The notes under the pieces are model-generated. The model searched no databases, was not told where the DNA came from, and worked only from the letters and a program-made list of their open reading frames with translations. From Bromus sterilis (taxonomy: Eukaryota; Streptophyta; Magnoliopsida; Poales; Poaceae), in assembly GCA_950022295.1 (NCBI GenBank), contig OX465599.1:2480001-2544000 (forward strand): a stretch of DNA of 64,000 bases. Reading direction: 5' to 3'. The position numbers were made by a program, and so were the translations under genes. This document shows positions 40,401 to 53,717 of this stretch, one piece after another. The stretch's first letter is position 1, and each line of letters begins with the position of its first letter.

Positions 40401-41153
40401 ATCAACACTCACAGTTTTGGCCGATTCTGGGTTGTTTCATGGGCTATTAATCACCGTTTTGGGTCCCCGAAGTGATTTTCACAATTGACGAACCCTAGGG
40501 TGCATTTACGTGACGGTCATCAGTCCTCGCACTTTTGGCCGATTCTGGCCTGTTTCATGGGCTATTAATCACCGTTACATGGGCTATTAATCACCGTTTT
40601 GGGTCCCCGGAGTGATTTCCACCATTGACGAACCCCAGGGTGCATTTACGTGCCGGTCATCAACACTCGCAGTTTTGGCCGATTCTGGCCTGTTTCATGG
40701 GCTATTAATCACAGTTACATGGGCTATTAATCACCGTTTTGGATCCTCGGAGTGATTTCCATCATTGACGAACCCCAGGGTGCATTTACGTGCCGGTCAT
40801 CAACACTCGCAGTTTTGGCCGATTCTGCCCTGTTTCATGGGCTATTAATCACCGTTTTGGGTCCCCGGAGTGATTTCCACCATTGACGAACCCAGGGTGC
40901 ATTTATGTGCCGGTCATCAACACTCGCAGTTTTGGCCGATTCTGGCCTGTTTCATGGGCTATTAATCACCGTTTTGGGTCCCCGGAGTGATTTCCACCAT
41001 TGACGAACCCAGGGTGCATTTACGTGCCGGTCATCAACACTCGCAGTTTTGGCCGATTCTGGCCTGTTTCATGGGCTATTAATCACCGTTTTGGGTCCCC
41101 GGAGTGATTTCCACCATTGACGAACCCAAGGGTGCATTTACGTGCCGGTCATC
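37455..41153 (+). repeat. Region C, 29-mer HOR copy 2 (3,699 bp)
   Basis: Markers are shifted by 3,700 and later 3,699 bp from copy 1 (34171 to 37871, 35121 to 38821, 36292 to 39991, 37042 to 40741). The one-base change comes from GAACCC for GAACCCC near 39108. The 750-bp internal duplication is kept. Private substitutions include ATCACCCTTTTGG near 40102 and TTCTGCCCTG near 40825. Confidence 0.88.
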
Positions 41154-42395
41154 AAAACTCGCAATTTTGGCCGATTCTGGCCTGTTTCATGGGCTATTAA
41201 TCACAGTTACATGGGCTATTAATCATCGTTTTGGATCCCCAGAGTGATTTCCATCATTGAAGAACCCAGGGTGTATTTACGTGCCGGTTATCAACACTCG
41301 CAGTTTTGGCCGATTCTGGGTTGTTTCATGGGCTGTTAATCACCGTTTTGGGTCCCCGGAGTGATTTCCACAATTGACGAACCCAAGGGTGCATTTACGT
41401 GCCGGTCATCAACGCTCGCAGTTTTGGCCGATTCTGGCCTGTTTCATGGGCTATTAATCACCGTTTTGGGTCCCCGTAGTGATTTCCACCATTGACGAAC
41501 CCAGGGTGCATTTACGTGCCGGTCATCAACACTCGCAGTTTTGGCCGATTCTGGCCTGTTTCATGGGCTATTAATCACCGTTTTGGGTCCCCGGAGTGAT
41601 TTCCACCATTGACGAACCCCAGGGTGCATTTACGTGCCGCTCATCAACACTCACAGTTTTGGCCGATTCTGGGTTGTTTCATGGGCTATTAATCACCGTT
41701 TTGGGTCCCCGAAGTGATTTTCACAATTGACGAACCCTAGGGTGCATTTACGTGACGGTCATCAGTCCTCGCACTTTTGGCCGATTCTGGCCTGTTTCAT
41801 GGGCTATTAATCACCGTTACATGGGCTATTAATCACCGTTTTGGGTCCCCGGAGTGATTTCCACCATTGACGAACCCCAGGGTGCATTTACGTGCCGGTC
41901 ATCAACACTCGCAGTTTTGGCCGATTCTGGCCTGTTTCATGGGCTATTAATCACAGTTACATGGGCTATTAATCACCGTTTTGGATCCTCGGAGTGATTT
42001 CCATCATTGACGAACCCCAGGGTGCATTTACGTGCCGGTCATCAACACTCGCAGTTTTGGCCGATTCTGGCCTGTTTCATGGGCTATTAATCACCGTTTT
42101 GGGTCCCCGGAGTGATTTCCACCATTGACGAACCCAGGGTGCATTTATGTGCCGGTCATCAACACTCGCAGTTTTGGCCGATTCTGGCCTGTTTCATGGG
42201 CTATTAATCACCGTTTTGGGTCCCCGGAGTGATTTCCACCATTGACGAACCCAGGGTGCATTTACGTGCCGGTCATCAACACTCGCAGTTTTGGCCGATT
42301 CTGGCCTGTTTCATGGGCTATTAATCACCGTTTTGGGTCCCCGGAGTGATTTCCACCATTGACGAACCCCAGGGTGCATTTACGTGCCGGTCATC
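41154..42395 (+). repeat. Region C, shortened block (1,242 bp)
   Basis: The block begins like the 29-mer (GGTGTATTT monomer, then GGGCTGTTAATC) but goes at once into GAACCCAAGGG monomers and the 3' part of the HOR with GGATCCTCGG at 41983. About 2.4 kb of the 29-mer is absent. The first about 350 bp reappear 6,885 bp downstream at 48039. Confidence 0.8.
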
Positions 42396-44712
42396 AAAAC
42401 TCGCAATTTTGGCCGATTCTGGCCTGTTTCATGGGCTATTAATCACAGTTACATGGGCTATTAATCATCGTTTTGGATCCCCAGAGTGATTTCCATCATT
42501 GAAGAACCCAGGGTGTATTTACGTGCCGGTTATCAACACTCGCAGTTTTGGCCGATTCTGGGTTGTTTCATGGGCTGTTAATCACCGTTTTGGGTCCCCG
42601 GAGTGATTTCCACAATTGACGAACCCCAGGGTGCATTTACGTGCCGCTCATCAACACTCGCAGTTTTGGCCGATTCTGGGTTGTTTCATGGGCTATTAAT
42701 CACCGTTTTGGGTCCCCGGAGTGATTTCCACCATTGACGAACCGAGGGTGCATTTACGTGCCGGTCATCAACACTCGCAATTTTGGCCGATTCTGGCCTG
42801 TTTCATGGGTTATTAATCATAGTTACATGGGCTATTAATCACCGTTTTGGGTCCCCGGAGTGATTTCCACAATTGACGAACCCCAGGGTGCATTTACGTA
42901 ACGGTCATCAGTCCTCGCACTTTTGGCCGATTCTGGCCTGTTTCATGGGCTATTAATCACCGTTACATGGGCTATTAATCACCGTTTTGGGTCCCCGGAG
43001 TGATTTCCACCATTGACGAACCCCAGGGTGCATTTACGTGCCGGTCATCAACACTCGCAGTTTTGGCCGATTCTGGCCTGTTTCATGGGCTATTAATCAT
43101 AGTTACATGGGCTATTAATCACCATTTTGGATGCCCGGAGTGATTTCCACCATTGACGAACCCAGGGTGCATTTACATGCCGGTCATCAACACTCGCAGT
43201 TTTGGCCGATTCTGGGTTGTTTCATGGGCTATTAATCACCGTTTTGGGTCCCCGGAGTGATTTCCACCATTGACGAACCGAGGGTGCATTTACGTGCCGG
43301 TCATCAACACTCGCAATTTTGGCCGATTCTGGCCTGTTTCATGGGTTATTAATCATAGTTACATGGGCTATTAATCACCGTTTTGGGTCCCCGGAGTGAT
43401 TTCCACAATTGACGAACCCCAGGGTGCATTTACATGACGGTCATCAGTCCTCGCACTTTTGGCCGATTCTGGCCTGTTTCATGGGCTATTAATCACCGTT
43501 ACATGGGCTATTAATCACCGTTTTGGGTCCCCGGAGTGATTTCCACCATTGACGAACCCCAGGGTGCATTTACGTGCCGGTCATCAACACTCACAGTTTT
43601 GGCCCGATTCTGGGTTGTTTCATGGGCTATTAATCACCGTTTTGGGTCCCCGGAGTGATTTCCACAATTGACGAACCCCAGGTTGTATTTACGTGACGGT
43701 CATCAGTCCTCGCACTTTTGGCCGATTCTGGCCTGTTTCATGGGCTATTAATCACCGTTACATGGGCTATTAATCACCGTTTTGGGTCCCCGGAGTGATT
43801 TCCACGATTGACGAACCCCAGGGTGCATTTACGTGCCGGTCATTAGTCCTCGCACTTTTGGCCGATTCAGGCCTGTTTCATGGGCTATTAATCACCGTTT
43901 TGGGTCCCCGGAGTGATTTCCACCATTGACGAACCCCAGGGTGCATTTACGTGCCGCTCATCAACACTCACAGTTTTGGCCGATTCTGGGTTGTTTCATG
44001 GGCTATTAATCACCGTTTTGGGTCCCCGAAGTGATTTTCACAATTGACGAACCCTAGGGTGCATTTACGTGACGGTCATCAGTCCTCGCACTTTTGGCCG
44101 ATTCTGGCCTGTTTCATGGGCTATTAATCACCGTTACATGGGCTATTAATCACCGTTTTGGGTCCCCGGAGTGATTTCCACCATTGACGAACCCCAGGGT
44201 GCATTTACGTGCCGGTCATCAACACTCGCAGTTTTGGCCGATTCTGGCCTGTTTCATGGGCTATTAATCACAGTTACATGGGCTATTAATCACCGTTTTG
44301 GATCCTCGGAGTGATTTCCATCATTGACGAACCCCAGGGTGCATTTACGTGCCGGTCATCAACACTCGCAGTTTTGGCCGATTCTGGCCTGTTTCATGGG
44401 CTATTAATCACCGTTTTGGGTCCCCGGAGTGATTTCCACCATTGACGAACCCAGGGTGCATTTATGTGCCGGTCATCAACACTCGCAGTTTTGGCCGATT
44501 CTGGCCTGTTTCATGGGCTATTAATCACCGTTTTGGGTCCCCGGAGTGATTTCCACCATTGACGAACCCAGGGTGCATTTACGTGCCGGTCATCAACACT
44601 CGCAGTTTTGGCCGATTCTGGCCTGTTTCATGGGCTATTAATCACCGTTTTGGGTCCCCGGAGTGATTTCCACCATTGACGAACCCCAGGGTGCATTTAC
44701 GTGCCGGTCATC
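42396..44712 (+). repeat. Region C, HOR derivative (2,317 bp)
   Basis: The 29-mer order is present without the GATTATGACC monomer and without the second 750-bp repeat. GGATGCCCGG at 43129, GGTTGTATTT at 43681, CATTAGTCC near 43842 and GGATCCTCGG at 44300 all recur 2,317 bp downstream. The length fits 18 monomers, nine of them long. Confidence 0.83.
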
Positions 44713-47700
44713 AAAACTCGCAATTTTGGCCGATTCTGGCCTGTTTCATGGGCTATTAATCACAGTTACATGGGCTATTAATCATCGTTTTGGATCCCCA
44801 GAGTGATTTCCATCATTGAAGAACCCAGGGTGTATTTACGTGCCGGTTATCAACACTCGCAGTTTTGGCCGATTCTGGGTTGTTTCATGGGCTGTTAATC
44901 ACCGTTTTGGGTCCCCGGAGTGATTTCCACAATTGACGAACCCCAGGGTGCATTTACGTGCCGCTCATCAACACTCGCAGTTTTGGCCGATTCTGGGTTG
45001 TTTCATGGGCTATTAATCACCGTTTTGGGTCCCCGGAGTGATTTCCACCATTGACGAACCGAGGGTGCATTTACGTGCCGGTCATCAACACTCGCAATTT
45101 TGGCCGATTCTGGCCTGTTTCATGGGTTATTAATCATAGTTACATGGGCTATTAATCACCGTTTTGGGTCCCCGGAGTGATTTCCACAATTGACGAACCC
45201 CAGGGTGCATTTACGTAACGGTCATCAGTCCTCGCACTTTTGGCCGATTCTGGCCTGTTTCATGGGCTATTAATCACCGTTACATGGGCTATTAATCACC
45301 GTTTTGGGTCCCCGGAGTGATTTCCACCATTGACGAACCCCAGGGTGCATTTACGTGCCGGTCATCAACACTCGAAGTTTTGGCCGATTCTGGCCTGTTT
45401 CATGGGCTATTAATCATAGTTACATGGGCTATTAATCACCATTTTGGATGCCCGGAGTGATTTCCACCATTGACGAACCCAGGGTGCATTTACATGCCGG
45501 TCATCAACACTCGCAGTTTTGGCCGATTCTGGGTTGTTTCATGGGCTATTAATCACCGTTTTGGGTCCCCGGAGTGATTTCCACCATTGACGAACCGAGG
45601 GTGCATTTACGTGCCGGTCATCAACACTCGCAATTTTGGCCGATTCTGGCCTGTTTCATGGGTTATTAATCATAGTTACATGGGCTATTAATCACCGTTT
45701 TGGGTCCCCGGAGTGATTTCCACAATTGACGAACCCCAGGGTGCATTTACATGACGGTCATCAGTCCTCGCACTTTTGGCCGATTCTGGCCTGTTTCATG
45801 GGCTATTAATCACCGTTACATGGGCTATTAATCACCGTTTTGGGTCCCCGGAGTGATTTCCACCATTGACGAACCCCAGGGTGCATTTACGTGCCGGTCA
45901 TCAACACTCACAGTTTTGGCCCGATTCTGGGTTGTTTCATGGGCTATTAATCACCGTTTTGGGTCCCCGGAGTGATTTCCACAATTGACGAACCCCAGGT
46001 TGTATTTACGTGACGGTCATCAGTCCTCGCACTTTTGGCCGATTCTGGCCTGTTTCATGGGCTATTAATCACCGTTACATGGGCTATTAATCACCGTTTT
46101 GGGTCCCCGGAGTGATTTCCACGATTGACGAACCCCAGGGTGCATTTACGTGCCGGTCATTAGTCCTCGCACTTTTGGCCGATTCAGGCCTGTTTCATGG
46201 GCTATTAATCACCGTTTTGGGTCCCCGGAGTGATTTCCACCATTGACGAACCCCAGGGTGCATTTACGTGCCGCTCATCAACACTCACAGTTTTGGCCGA
46301 TTCTGGGTTGTTTCATGGGCTATTAATCACCGTTTTGGGTCCCCGAAGTGATTTTCACAATTGACGAACCCTAGGGTGCATTTACGTGACGGTCATCAGT
46401 CCTCGCACTTTTGGCCGATTCTGGCCTGTTTCATGGGCTATTAATCACCGTTACATGGGCTATTAATCACCGTTTTGGGTCCCCGGAGTGATTTCCACCA
46501 TTGACGAACCCCAGGGTGCATTTACGTGCCGGTCATCAACACTCGCAGTTTTGGCCGATTCTGGCCTGTTTCATGGGCTATTAATCACAGTTACATGGGC
46601 TATTAATCACCGTTTTGGATCCTCGGAGTGATTTCCATCATTGACGAACCCCAGGGTGCATTTACGTGCCGGTCATCAACACTCGCAGTTTTGGCCGATT
46701 CTGGCCTGTTTCATGGGCTATTAATCACCGTTTTGGGTCCCCGGAGTGATTTCCACCATTGACGAACCCAGGGTGCATTTACGTGCCGGTCATCAACACT
46801 CGCAGTTTTGGCCGATTCTGGCCTGTTTCATGGGCTATTAATCACCGTTTTGGGTCCCCGGAGTGATTTCCACCATTGACGAACCCCAGGGTGCATTTAC
46901 GTGCCGCTCATCAACACTCACAGTTTTGGCCGATTCTGGGTTGTTTCATGGGCTATTAATCACCGTTTTGGGTCCCCGAAGTGATTTTCACAATTGACGA
47001 ACCCTAGGGTGCATTTACGTGACGGTCATCAGTCCTCGCACTTTTGGCCGATTCTGGCCTGTTTCATGGGCTATTAATCACCGTTACATGGGCTATTAAT
47101 CACCGTTTTGGGTCCCCAGAGTGATTTCCACCATTGACGAACCCTATGGTGCATTTACGTGCCGGTCATCAACACTCGCAGTTTTGGCCGATTCTGGCCT
47201 GTTTCATGGGCTATTAATCACCGTTTTGGGTCCCCGGAGTGATTTCCACCATTGACGAACCCCAGGGTGCATTTACGTGCCGCTCATCAACACTCACAGT
47301 TTTGGCCGATTCTGGGTTGTTTCATGGGCTATTAATCACCGTTTTGGGTCCCCGAAGTGATTTTCACAATTGACGAACCCTAGGGTGCATTTACGTGACG
47401 GTCATCAGTCCTCGCACTTTTGGCCGAGTCTGGCCTGTTTCATGGGCTATTAATCACCGTTACATGGGCTATTAATCACCGTTTTGGGTCCCCGGAGTGA
47501 TTTCCACCATTGACGAACCCCAGGGTGCATTTACGTGCCGGTCATCAACACTCGCAGTTTTGGCCGATTCTGGCCTGTTTCATGGGCTATTAATCACAGT
47601 TACATGGGCTATTAATCACCGTTTTGGATCCTCGGAGTGATTTCCATCATTGACGAACCCCAGGGTGCATTTACGTGCCGGTCATCAACACTCGCAGTTT

Positions 47701-48038
47701 TGGCCGATTCTGGCCTGTTTCATGGGCTATTAATCACCGTTTTGGGTCCCCGGAGTGATTTCCACCATTGACGAACCCAGGGTGCATTTATGTGCCGGTC
47801 ATCAACACTCGCAGTTTTGGCCGATTCTGGCCTGTTTCATGGGCTATTAATCACCGTTTTGGGTCCCCGGAGTGATTTCCACCATTGACGAACCCAGGGT
47901 GCATTTACGTGCCGGTCATCAACACTCGCAGTTTTGGCCGATTCTGGCCTGTTTCATGGGCTATTAATCACCGTTTTGGGTCCCCGGAGTGATTTCCACC
48001 ATTGACGAACCCAAGGGTGCATTTACGTGCCGGTCATC
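44713..48038 (+). repeat. Region C, HOR derivative (3,326 bp)
   Basis: This repeats the previous block at offset 2,317 (45446, 45998 and 46617 against 43129, 43681 and 44300) until about 46.88 kb, apart from the loss of one TTTATGTGCC monomer. It then contains two extra rounds of the CCGCTCATC to GTGACGGTCATCAG segment, the middle one with the unique string AACCCTATGGTGC near 47,150, before the GGATCCTCGG monomer at 47626. Confidence 0.8.
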
Positions 48039-49282
48039 AAAACTCGCAATTTTGGCCGATTCTGGCCTGTTTCATGGGCTATTAATCACAGTTACATGGG
48101 CTATTAATCATCGTTTTGGATCCCCAGAGTGATTTCCATCATTGAAGAACCCAGGGTGTATTTACGTGCCGGTTATCAACACTCGCAGTTTTGGCCGATT
48201 CTGGGTTGTTTCATGGGCTGTTAATCACCGTTTTGGGTCCCCGGAGTGATTTCCACAATTGACGAACCCAAGGGTGCATTTACGTGCCGGTCATCAACGC
48301 TCGCAGTTTTGGCCGATTCTGGCCTGTTTCATGGGCTATTAATCACCGTTTTGGGTCCCCGGAGTGATTTCCACCATTGACGAACCCAGGGTGCATTTAC
48401 GTGCCGGTCATCAACACTCGCAGTTTTGGCCGATTCTGGCCTGTTTCATGGGCTATTAATCACCGTTTTGGGTCCCCGGAGTGATTTCCACCATTGACGA
48501 ACCCCAGGGTGCATTTATGTGCCGGTCATCAACACTCGCAGTTTTGGCCGATTCTGGCCTGTTTCATGGGCTATTAATCACCGTTTTGGGTCCCCGGAAT
48601 GATTTCCACCATTGACGAACCCCAGGGTGCATTTACGTGCCGGTCATCAACACTCACAGTTTTGGCCGATTCGGGGTTGTTTCATGGGCTAGTAATCACC
48701 GTTTTGGGTCCCCGGAGTGATTTTCACAATTGACGAACCCTAGGGTGCATTTACGTAACGGTCATCAGTCCTCGCACTTTTGGCCGATTCTGGCCTGTTT
48801 CATGGGCTATTAATCACTGTTACATGGGCTATTAATCACCGTTTTGGGTCCCCGGAGTGATTTCCACGATTGACGAACCCCAGGGTGCATTTACGTGCCG
48901 GTCATCAACACTCACAGTTTTGGCCGATTCTGGGTTGTTTCATGGGCTATTAATCACCGTTTTGGGTCCCCGGAGTGATTTCCACAATTGACGAACCCCA
49001 GGGTGCATTTACGTGACGGTCATCAGTCCTCGCACTTTTGGCCGATTCTGGCCTGTTTCATGGGCTATTAATCACCGTTACATGGGCTATTAATCACCGT
49101 TTTGGGTCCCCGGAGTGATTTCCTCCATTGACGAACCCCAGGGTGCATTTACGTGCCGGTCATCAACACTCGCAGTTTTGGCCGATTCTGGCCTGTTTCA
49201 TGGGCTATTAATCACCGTTTTGGGTCCCCGGAGTGATTTCCACCATTGACGAACCCCAGGGTGCATTTACGTGCCGGTCATC
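48039..49282 (+). repeat. Region C/D junction (1,244 bp)
   Basis: The first about 350 bp copy 41154 onward at offset 6,885, including both GAACCCAAGGG monomers. From about 48.48 kb the order changes to A-like monomers (TTTATGTGCC, GATTCGGGGTTG, GTAACGGTCATCAG). About 48.63-49.28 kb resembles 17.46-18.11 kb, including a GGGCTAGTAATC variant seen in both places but in neighbouring rather than identical monomers. Confidence 0.78.
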
Positions 49283-51558
49283 AAAACTCGCAATTTTGGC
49301 CGATTCTGGCCTGTTTCATGGGCTATTAATCACAGTTACATGGGCTATTAATCATCGTTTTGGATCCCCAGAGTGATTTTCATCATTGAAGATACCAGGG
49401 TGCATTTACGTGCCGGTTATCAACCCTCGCAGTTTTGGCAGATTCTGGGTTGTTTCATGGGCTATTAATCACCGTTTTGGGTCCCCGGAGTGATTTCCAC
49501 CATTGACGAACCCCAGGGTGCATTTACGTGCCGGTCATCAATACTCGCAGTTTTGGCCGATTCTGGCCTGTTTCATGGGCTATTAATCACCGTTTTGGGT
49601 CCCCAGAGTGATTTCCTCCATTGACGAACCCCAGGGTGCATTTACGTGCCGGTCATCAACACTCGCAGTTTTGGCCGATTCTGGCCTGTTTCAAGGGCTA
49701 TTAATCACCGTTACATGGGCTATTAATCACCGTTTTGGGTCCCCGGAGTGATTTCCACCATTGACGAACCCCAGGGTGCATTTATGTGCCGGTCATCAAC
49801 ACTCGCAGTTTTGGCCGATTCTGGCCTGTTTCATGGGCTATTAATCACCGTTTTGGGTCCCCGGAATGATTTCCACCATTGACGAACCCCAGGGTGCATT
49901 TACGTGCCGGTCATCAACACTCACAGTTTTGGCCGATTCGGGGTTGTTTCATGGGCTATTAATCAACGTTTTGGGTCCCCGGAGTGATTTTCACAATTGA
50001 CGAACCCTAGGGTGCATTTACGTAACGGTCATCAGTCCTCGCACTTTTGGCCGATTCTGGCCTGTTTCATGGGCTATTAATCACCGTTACATGGGCTATT
50101 AATCACCGTTTTGGGTCCCCGGAGTGATTTCCACGATTGACGAACCCCAGGGTGCATTTACGTGCCGGTCATCAACACTCACAGTTTTGGCCTATTCTGG
50201 GTTGTTTCATGGGCTATTAATCACCGTTTTGGGTCCCCGGAGTGATTTCCACAATTGACGAACCCCAGGGTGCATTTACGTGACGGTCATCAGTCCTCGC
50301 ACTTTTGGCCGATTCTGGCCTGTTTCATGGGCTATTAATCACCGTTACATGGGCTATTAATCACCGTTTTGGTCCCCGGAGTGATTTCCACCATTGACGA
50401 ACCCCAGGGTGCATTTACGTGCCGGTCATCAACACTCACAGTTTTGGCCGATTCTGGGTTGTTTCATGGGCTATTAATCACCGTTTTGGGTCCCCGGAGT
50501 GATTTCCACCATTGACGAACCCCAGGGTGCATTTACGTGCCGCTCATCAACACTCACAGTTTTGGCCGATTCTGGGTTGTTTCATGGGCTATTAATCACC
50601 GTTTTGGGTCCCCGAAGTGATTTTCACAATTGACGAACCCTAGGGTGCATTTACGTGACGGTCATCAGTCCTCGCACTTTTGGCCGATTCTGGCCTGTTT
50701 CATGGGCTATTAATCACCGTTACATGGGCTATTAATCACCGTTTTGGGTCCCCGGAGTGATTTCCACCATTGACGAACCCCAGGGTGCATTTACGTGCCG
50801 GTCATCAACACTCGCAGTTTTGGCCGATTCTGGCCTGTTTCATGGGCTATTAATCACCGTTTTGGGTCCCCGGAGTGATTTCCACCATTGACGAACCCCA
50901 GGGTGCATTTACGTGCTGGTCATCAACACTCGCAGTTTTGGCAGATTCTGGGTTGTTTAATGGGCTATTAATCACCGTTTTGGGTCCCCGAAGTGATTTT
51001 CACAATTGACGAACCCTAGGGTGCATTTACGTAACGGTCATCAGTCATCGCACTTTTGGCCGATTCTGGCCTGTTTCATGGGCTATTAATCACCGTTACA
51101 TGGGCTATTAATCACCGTTTTGGGTCCCCGGAGTGATTTCCACGATTGACGAACCCCAGGGTGCATTTACGTGCCGGTCATCAACACTCACAGTTTTGGC
51201 CGATTCTGGGTTGTTTCATGGGCTATTAATCACCGTTTTGGGTCCCCGGAGTGATTTCCACAATTGACGAACCCCAGGGTGCATTTACGTGACGGTCATC
51301 AGTCCTCGCACTTTTGGCCAATTCTGGCCTGTTTCATGGGCTATTAATCACCGTTACATGGGCTATTAATCACCGTTTTGGGTCCCCGGAGTGATTTCCT
51401 CCATTGACGAACCCCAGGGTGCATTTACGTGCCGGTCATCAACACTCGCAGTTTTGGCCGATTCTGGCCTGTTTCATGGGCTATTAATCACCGTTTTGGG
51501 TCCCCGGAGTGATTTCCACCATTGACGAACCCCAGGGTGCATTTACGTGCCGGTCATC
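49283..51558 (+). repeat. Region D, block 1 (2,276 bp)
   Basis: This lies between AAAACTCG monomers with markers at 49363 and 51639. It shares its first part with the next block (GTGATTTTCATCATTG, then CAACCCTCGCAG, then TTTCAAGGGC). It carries the A-type GTTTAATGGG monomer near 50,950 that is absent from 18-50 kb. One private substitution reads GATACCAGGG near 49,391. Confidence 0.8.
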
Positions 51559-53717
51559 AAAACTCGCAATTTTGGCCGATTCTGGCCTGTTTCATGGGCT
51601 ATTAATCACAGTTACATGGGCTATTAATCATCGTTTTGGATCCCCAGAGTGATTTTCATCATTGAAGAACCCAGGGTGCATTTACGTGCCGGTTATCAAC
51701 CCTCGCAGTTTTGGCAGATTCTGGGTTGTTTCATGGGCTATTAATCACCGTTTTGGGTCCCCGGAGTGATTTCCACCATTGACGAACCCCAGGGTGCATT
51801 TACGTGCCGGTCATCAATACTCGCAGTTTTGGCCGATTCTGGCCTGTTTCATGGGCTATTAATCACCGTTTTGGGTCCCCAGAGTGATTTCCTCCATTGA
51901 CGAACCCCAGGGTGCATTTACGTGCCGGTCATCAACACTCGCAGTTTTGGCCGATTCTGGCCTGTTTCAAGGGCTATTAATCACCGTTACATGGGCTATT
52001 AATCACCGTTTTGGGTCCCCGGAGTGATTTCCACCATTGACGAACCCCAGGGTGCATTTATGTGCCGGTCATCAACACTCGCAGTTTTGGCCGATTCTGG
52101 CCTGTTTCATGGGCTATTAATCACCGTTTTGGGTCCCCGGAGTGACTTCCACCATTGACGAACCCCAGGGTGCATTTACGTGCTGGTCATCAACACTCGC
52201 AGTTTTGGCAGATTCTGGGTTGTTTAATGGGCTATTAATCACCGTTTTGGGTCCCCGAAGTGATTTTCACAATTGACGAACCCTAGGGTGCATTTACGTA
52301 ACGGTCATCAGTCCTCGCACTTTTGGCCGATTCTGGCCTGTTTCATGGGCTATTAATCACTGTTACATGGGCTATTAATCACCGTTTTGGGTCCCTGGAG
52401 TGATTTTCACCATTGACGAACCCCAGGGTGCATTTACGTGCCGGTCATCAACAATCACAGTTTTGGCCGATTCGGGGTTGTTTCATGGGCTATTAATCAC
52501 CGTTTTGGGTCCCCGGAGTGATTTTCACAATTGACGAACCCTAGGGTGCATTTACGTAACGGTCATCAGTCCTCGCACTTTTGGCCGATTCTGGCCTGTT
52601 TCATGGGCTATTAATCACCGTTACATGGGCTATTAATCACCGTTTTGGGTCCCCGGAGTGATTTCCACGATTGACGAACCCCAGGGTGCATTTACGTGCC
52701 GGTCATCAACACTCACAGTTTTGGCCTATTCTGGGTTGTTTCATGGGCTATTAATCACCGTTTTGGGTCCCCGGAGTGATTTCCACAATTGACGAACCCC
52801 AGGGTGCATTTACGTGACGGTCATCCGTCCTCGCACTTTTGGCCGATTCTGGCCTGTTTCATGGGCTATTAATCACCGTTACATGGGCTATTAATCACCG
52901 TTTTGGGTCCCCGGAGTGATTTCCACCATTGACGAACCCCAGGGTGCATTTATGTGCCGGTCATCAACACTCGCAGTTTTGGCCGATTCTGGCCTGTTTC
53001 ATGGGCTATTAATCACCGTTTTGGGTCCCCGGAGTGATTTCCACCATTGACGAACCCCAGGGTGCATTTACGTGCTGGTCATCAACACTCGCAGTTTTGG
53101 CAGATTCTGGGTTGTTTAATGGGCTATTAATCACCGTTTTGGGTCCCCGAAGTGATTTTCACAATTGACGAACCCTAGGGTGCATTTACGTAACGGTCAT
53201 CAGTCCTCGCACTTTTGGCCGATTCTGGCCTGTTTCATGGGCTATTAATCACCGTTACATGGGCTATTAATCACCGTTTTGGGTCCCCGGAGTGATTTCC
53301 ATGATTGACGAACCCCAGGGTGCATTTACGTGCCGGTCATCAACACTCACAGTTTTGGCCGATTCTGGGTTGTTTCATGGGCAATTAATCACCGTTTTGG
53401 GTCCCCGGAGTGATTTCCACAATTGACGAACCCCAGGGTGCATTTACGTGACGGTCATCAGTCCTCGCACTTTTGGCCGATTCTGGCCTGTTTCATGGGC
53501 TATTAATCACCATTACATGGGCTATTAATCACCGTTTTGGGTCCCCGGAGTGATTTCCTCCATTGACGAACCCCAGGGTGCATTTACGTGCCGGTCATCA
53601 ACACTCGCAGTTTTGGCCGATTCTGGCCTGTTTCATGGGCTATTAATCACCGTTTTGGGTCCCCGGAGTGATTTCCACCATTGACGAACCCCAGGGTGCA
53701 TTTACGTGCCGGTCATC
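51559..53717 (+). repeat. Region D, block 2 (2,159 bp)
   Basis: The length fits 17 monomers with seven long. From about 52.36 kb onward every private variant recurs 5,603 bp later: TTTTGGCCTATTCTGG (52723 GGCC), TTTATGTGCC near 52950, CCATGATTG near 53300, GGGCAATTAATC near 53381 and ACCATTACATGGG near 53511. The first about 800 bp do not correspond, yet the later block has the same total length. Confidence 0.82.
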
